DNA of 9,236 nt, from the NCBI GenBank assembly GCA_002427995.1, contig DIZV01000010.1, positions 1 through 9,236 on the forward strand, read 5' to 3'. The translations under genes and the position numbers were made by a program. This stretch comes from Chloroflexi bacterium UBA6019 (GTDB lineage: Bacteria; Chloroflexota; Dormibacteria; Dormibacterales; Dormibacteraceae). Below the pieces are notes generated by a model. The model did not search any database, was not told where the DNA came from, and was given only the letters and a program-made list of their open reading frames with translations. Positions 6,440 through 9,236 of this stretch are shown piece after piece. The number at the start of each line of letters is the position of its first letter. Within the stretch, counting starts at the first letter, position 1.

Positions 6440-6456
6440 GTTTACGGCGCGCAAAC
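6440..6456. repeat. Imperfect 17-bp inverted repeat upstream of the sigma gene
   Basis: GTTTACG and CGCAAAC flank GCG and are reverse complements except at one position. The element lies 27 bp before the sigma-factor ATG at 6483, in the only AT-richer patch of the intergenic region. It could be an operator or part of the sigma promoter. No clear -35/-10 pair for the sigma gene was found. Confidence 0.35.
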
Positions 6457-6482
6457 AGCATCGCCGCCATAAGACCGGCTCA

Positions 6483-7073
6483 ATGTGCGTTATTAGCGGG
6501 ATGGAGGAGGGCTACCGCCCTGGTTCCGCCGCCGATTTCGAGCGGCTTTACCAGGCCACCTACCCCAGGTTGCTGGGGACCCTGGTGCTGATGCTGGGCG
6601 ACCGGGCCGCAGCTGAGGACTGCCTTCAGGAGGCATATCTGAAGGCATTCCGGAACTGGGCGCGCTGGCAGCCGTCGGCGCCGGCGGAGGCCTGGCTGCA
6701 CCGGATCTCGGTGAACCAGGCGCTGTCCTATCGACGCTGGGCGAAGCTGCGCGAGGTCGGTGAGATCGTCCGCCGGATGGGGCGCCCGGTTGAGGCCGAC
6801 CCGCAGTCGGAAGGGGCCCTCTCGGGAGACTTCATCAAGGCCCTGCGCCGGCTTCCGGCCAAGCAGCTGGCGGCGATCGTCCTCCGCCACTACCACGGCT
6901 ACACCAACCGGGAGATCGCGCAGTCGCTGGGCATCCCCGAACGGACGGTGGCGTCGCGCCTGGCAGCCGCCCGGGAACGACTCCGGCGTGAACTCGGGCC
7001 CGAATTCAACCTGCCTTCGGGTAAACGGGAGTTCGCAGACGTTACTGCTGAGGAAGAAGTGCTTGATGTCTGA
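6483..7073 (+). CDS. ECF-type RNA polymerase sigma factor (sigma-70 family)
   Basis: The 196-residue protein contains region sigma-2 (about 17-85: FERLYQATYPRLLGTLVLML, then AEDCLQEAYLKAFRNW and an AWLHRISVNQALSYRR segment). It also contains region sigma-4 (about 115-170: ALRRLPAKQLAAIVLRHYHG, then YTNREIAQSLGIPERTVASR, the helix-turn-helix that reads the -35 element). Regions 1.1 and 3 are missing, as in extracytoplasmic-function sigmas of about 170-200 residues. Start ATG 6483 is chosen as the first in frame; ATG 6501 also leaves all domains intact, and neither has a clear ribosome site. Its stop overlaps the next gene by 8 nt. A membrane protein encoded directly behind an ECF sigma usually restrains it, so release by an envelope signal is the likely mode of control. 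A roughly 25-residue acidic tail follows sigma-4. The ECF subgroup and its target promoters were not identified. Confidence 0.9.
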   Translation: MCVISGMEEGYRPGSAADFERLYQATYPRLLGTLVLMLGDRAAAEDCLQEAYLKAFRNWARWQPSAPAEAWLHRISVNQALSYRRWAKLREVGEIVRRMGRPVEADPQSEGALSGDFIKALRRLPAKQLAAIVLRHYHGYTNREIAQSLGIPERTVASRLAAARERLRRELGPEFNLPSGKREFADVTAEEEVLDV

Positions 7074-7608
7074 CCCGTTCGAGACCTTCATCGAGGCTCA
7101 GCTGCAGCGGCATCTCGGACCGCTCGTCGGGTCGGCGGTTCCCCCCTCGGTCGGCCGGTTCGCGGCGGCCGCCTTGAGCACCGGCATCTCGGCCTCCGCG
7201 GGGTCGGGTCTCTTCGCGGCCTTCTCGACCAAGACAGCGGCCGGGATCGCCGCTGCCAGCATCGCCGCCGGCGGCGGCGGCGCGGTCGCCGCGACCTACG
7301 CAACCGGCAGCGCCAGCCCCTCCGAGTGGAGCCAGCAGGTGCGGGCCGCGGTGACCCAGTGCAAGACCCAGCTCTCCCCCGGCGAGCACGGCATCGGCCA
7401 CTGTGTGGCGACCACCGCCTCCTCCCACGAGCTTCCGTCGACGCCGGAGCCGCCGGTGAACGCGCGGCACGGTGCCAACGAGGTCATCGGGGGCTCCATC
7501 AAGCCCAAGCCCAACCCGGAACCGGTGACGACCAGCCCGAGTCCGTCAGCCACCCCACGTCACCACCATGGCCCTCCTCGCGCCACCACCGTCGAGCAGG
7601 ACGTTTGA
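7066..7608 (+). CDS. Single-pass membrane protein coupled to the ECF sigma; candidate non-canonical anti-sigma factor
   Basis: The 180-residue protein starts at ATG 7066 inside the sigma gene (overlap ATGTCTGA), so translation is coupled. Residues 1-55 are a short cytoplasmic-side region with no HxxxCxxC zinc motif. Residues 57-79 form an Ala/Gly-rich hydrophobic helix. Next comes a small domain with two cysteines (C99, C113) in CKTQLSPGEHGIGHCV, followed by a Pro/Ser/Thr/His-rich low-complexity tail (about 123-180) typical of an extended wall-spanning segment. The genetic position is that of an anti-sigma factor, and the topology fits one whose N-terminus holds the sigma at the membrane. The N-terminal region shows no recognisable anti-sigma domain, however, so the role is an inference. 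The same frame is open upstream to 6760, but that part lies antiphase inside the sigma gene and is not part of this protein. The terminator about 40 bp downstream ends the operon. Confidence 0.78.
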   Translation: MSDPFETFIEAQLQRHLGPLVGSAVPPSVGRFAAAALSTGISASAGSGLFAAFSTKTAAGIAAASIAAGGGGAVAATYATGSASPSEWSQQVRAAVTQCKTQLSPGEHGIGHCVATTASSHELPSTPEPPVNARHGANEVIGGSIKPKPNPEPVTTSPSPSATPRHHHGPPRATTVEQDV

Positions 7609-7648
7609 TGCTGCGACCCGGGTTCAGATAGCCTCCCTCCTCCCTACG

Positions 7649-7686
7649 AGAGGCCCGGTCCCGCCTGGGGCCGGGTCTCTTCTTTT
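7649..7686 (+). terminator. Strong intrinsic terminator after the sigma/anti-sigma pair
   Basis: A 14-bp stem pairs 7649-7662 with 7667-7680 around a 4-nt loop (GCCT). It includes two G-U pairs and is followed by TCTTTT. It is 40 bp past the stop of the sigma partner gene and 48 bp before metH, so it separates the two transcription units. The stretch 7609-7648 contains no other recognisable feature. Confidence 0.88.
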
Positions 7687-7734
7687 CCGGCCCGGGCTCG
7701 CCCCCATGGTTCCCGGACCGCGCGAGCGGGGAGA

Positions 7735-9236
7735 ATGAGGCGTCACTTGAATCCATCCAATGCCTCGCGCCCCGTCGAGCAGCGACTGCGCGAGCTGCTC
7801 GGCCGTCGGATCCTCATCCTCGACGGCGCCGTCGGGACGATGTTCCAGCGCGAGAACCTGACCGAGGAGGACTTCCGGGGCGATCGCTTCGCCGACCACC
7901 CGTCGCCGCTGAAGGGCAGCTTCGACGTGCTCTCCCTGACCCGGCCCGACCTGGTCGAGCTGGTTCACCTCGCCTACCTCGACTCGGGCGCCGACGTGAT
8001 CACGACCAACACCTTCACGGCGACTCCCATCTCACAGGCGGACTTCGGTCTCGAGGCCTTCGTCTACGAGATGAACCGCGCCAGCGCCGAGATCGCTCGG
8101 AAGGCGGCCTCGCGCTACGCCGATCGTTTCGTCGCCGGCTCCCTCGGACCGACCAACGTCACGCTCTCGATCTCGCCCCGGGTTGACGATCCGTCCTATC
8201 GGACGATCACCTACGACCAGCTCTACGACGGTTATGCGGAGGCCGCCCGCGGGCTCCGCGACGGCGGCGTCGACTACCTGCTGGTGGAAACCGTCTTTGA
8301 CACCCTCAACGGCAAGGCTGCGATCGCCGCCGCCCGCGCGGTGGCGCCCGAGCTGCCGCTGGTGGTCTCGGTTTCGGTCGTCGACCGGAGCGGCCGCAAC
8401 CTCTCCGGGCAGACCGTCGAGGCGTTCTGGATCTCGGTCGAGCACGCCTCGCCGCTGGCCGTCAGCATCAACTGCTCCCTCGGCGCCGAGGAGATGAGGC
8501 CCTACCTGGCGGACCTCGCCCGTGCCGCCACGGTGCCTGTCTTCTGCTACCCGAACGCCGGCCTGCCCAACGCGTTCGGCGGTTACGATCAGCAGCCGGC
8601 GGCTACCAGCGCGCTGCTCCGGGAGTTCGCGGAGGCTGGCTTTGTGAACGGCGTCGGCGGCTGCTGCGGCACCGGTCCCGAGCATATCGCCGAGATCCGC
8701 CGGGCGGTGGACGGGATCCCCCCCCGGGGGGTGCCCCGCGCTCAGCGGAAGACCACCTTCAGCGGCATGGAGCCGTTCGAGATTGGACCCGACACCAGCT
8801 TTGTCGTGATCGGCGAGCGGACCAACGTCACCGGCTCGGCCCGCTTCCGGAGGCTGATCGAGGCCGAGGACTACGGCGCCGCGCTCGACGTGGCGCTGGA
8901 ACAGGTCCGGGGCGGCGCGAACCTCCTCGACGTGAACATGGACGCGGACCTGCTCGACTCCGACCTGGCCATGACGAGGTTCCTCAACCTGGTCGCGACC
9001 GAACCCGAGGTGGCTCGGATCCCGATCATGGTCGACAGCTCCCGCTGGTCGACGATCGAGGCCGGCCTCAAGTGCCTGCAGGGCAAGGGGGTCGCCAATT
9101 CCCTCAGCCTGAAGGAGGGCGAGGAGCCGTTCCTGGAGCAGGCGCGCAAGGTCCGCGCCTACGGCGCCGGCGGCGTCGTGATGGCCTTCGACGAAGAAGG
9201 GCCAGGCCGACACCGCCGAGCGGAAGGGGGCGATCT
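7735..9236 (+). CDS. metH: Cobalamin-dependent methionine synthase, N-terminal part (frame broken near 9200; runs off the window)
   Basis: The enzyme transfers a methyl group from methyl-tetrahydrofolate via cobalamin to homocysteine, making methionine in the cytoplasm. The homocysteine-binding barrel covers about residues 20-325: LILDGAVGTMFQ, TNTF, LLVETVFDT, and the zinc ligands C247 (INCSLGA) and C310-C311 (GGCCGTGPEHI). The pterin-binding domain begins near 355 (VIGERTNVTGSARF, NLLDVNMDADLLD, IPIMVDSSRW, VANSLSLKEG). At 9199-9201 an extra G shifts the frame after VVMAFDEEG. Removing one G restores GQADTAERKGAI, the expected continuation. The cobalamin-binding and activation domains lie outside the window. 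ATG 7735 is the chosen start, with GGGGAG almost touching it; TTG 7747 with AGG six bases upstream is a good alternative. No SAM or cobalamin riboswitch fits in the 48 bases between the terminator and the start. Confidence 0.93.
   Translation, partial: MRRHLNPSNASRPVEQRLRELLGRRILILDGAVGTMFQRENLTEEDFRGDRFADHPSPLKGSFDVLSLTRPDLVELVHLAYLDSGADVITTNTFTATPISQADFGLEAFVYEMNRASAEIARKAASRYADRFVAGSLGPTNVTLSISPRVDDPSYRTITYDQLYDGYAEAARGLRDGGVDYLLVETVFDTLNGKAAIAAARAVAPELPLVVSVSVVDRSGRNLSGQTVEAFWISVEHASPLAVSINCSLGAEEMRPYLADLARAATVPVFCYPNAGLPNAFGGYDQQPAATSALLREFAEAGFVNGVGGCCGTGPEHIAEIRRAVDGIPPRGVPRAQRKTTFSGMEPFEIGPDTSFVVIGERTNVTGSARFRRLIEAEDYGAALDVALEQVRGGANLLDVNMDADLLDSDLAMTRFLNLVATEPEVARIPIMVDSSRWSTIEAGLKCLQGKGVANSLSLKEGEEPFLEQARKVRAYGAGGVVMAFDEEGPGRHRRAEGGD

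Noticed and set aside
5789..6472. 227-codon plus-strand frame opposite the response regulator
   Set aside because: It is an antisense shadow of a canonical OmpR-family gene and shows no domain.
7609..7632. Short frame MLRPGFR just after the sigma-partner gene
   Set aside because: It has seven codons, no ribosome site and no reason to be translated. It lies in the terminator leader.
7687..7734. Possible SAM or cobalamin riboswitch before metH
   Set aside because: Only 48 bases lie between the terminator and the metH start, far too short for either riboswitch class, and no conserved core is visible.
8032..9213. 393-codon open frame on the minus strand opposite metH
   Set aside because: The plus strand carries unmistakable MetH motifs throughout. 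The antisense product has repetitive Gly/Val/Asp/Arg composition and no domain.

Overview
The window is very GC-rich. Its codons favour G or C in the third position, several genes start with GTG, and one transcript looks leaderless. A perfect CGAAC-N4-GTTCG LexA box is present, and intergenic spaces are short. Together these suggest a high-GC actinobacterial-type genome, possibly a deep-branching lineage such as Thermoleophilia. That taxon is an inference from style and gene content, not from a marker gene.

Left edge (1-657): the 5' part of a TadE-like pilus/secretion protein leaves the window on the minus strand, behind a perfect TATAAT -10 element. Divergent from it is a 5'-truncated HD-GYP fragment on the plus strand. 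This fragment lies tail-to-tail over the 3' end of the next minus-strand gene, with a 240-bp antisense overlap.

Minus-strand DNA-repair pair (418-3914): mrfA (formerly yprA, a DEAD/DEAH-type helicase with a C-terminal zinc-cysteine DUF1998 module) and mrfB (formerly yprB, a DEDDh exonuclease) overlap by 40 bases. In Bacillus subtilis this pair repairs mitomycin C lesions independently of UvrABC. Here mrfA has its own compact promoter, -35 TTGACA and -10 TAGCGT with an 18-bp spacer. A perfect SOS box fills most of the spacer, and the GTG start lies 6 nt after the -10. The arrangement predicts a LexA-repressed, leaderless mrfAB transcript and is the strongest regulatory finding of the window.

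Minus-strand signalling operon (3936-6376): an OmpR/PhoB response regulator, a 128-residue secreted protein of unknown function that overlaps it by 4 nt, and a membrane histidine kinase 9 bp further on. The kinase has an unusual H-box (HNVGNPL) lacking the usual acidic residue after the phospho-accepting histidine. No terminator is visible between the kinase and mrfA, so read-through from this operon into mrfAB is possible.

Plus-strand right half (6483-9236): an ECF sigma factor is translationally coupled (8-nt overlap) to a single-pass membrane protein that may be a non-canonical anti-sigma factor. A strong intrinsic terminator closes this pair. The shared region between the response regulator and the sigma factor holds two inverted repeats, one inside the predicted regulator promoter. 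The window ends in the 5' half of metH (cobalamin-dependent methionine synthase). Its reading frame breaks by one extra G about 35 bases before the window edge, most simply a sequencing or assembly error. There is no gene-free stretch longer than about 130 bases, and no tRNA, rRNA, CRISPR array or insertion sequence was seen.
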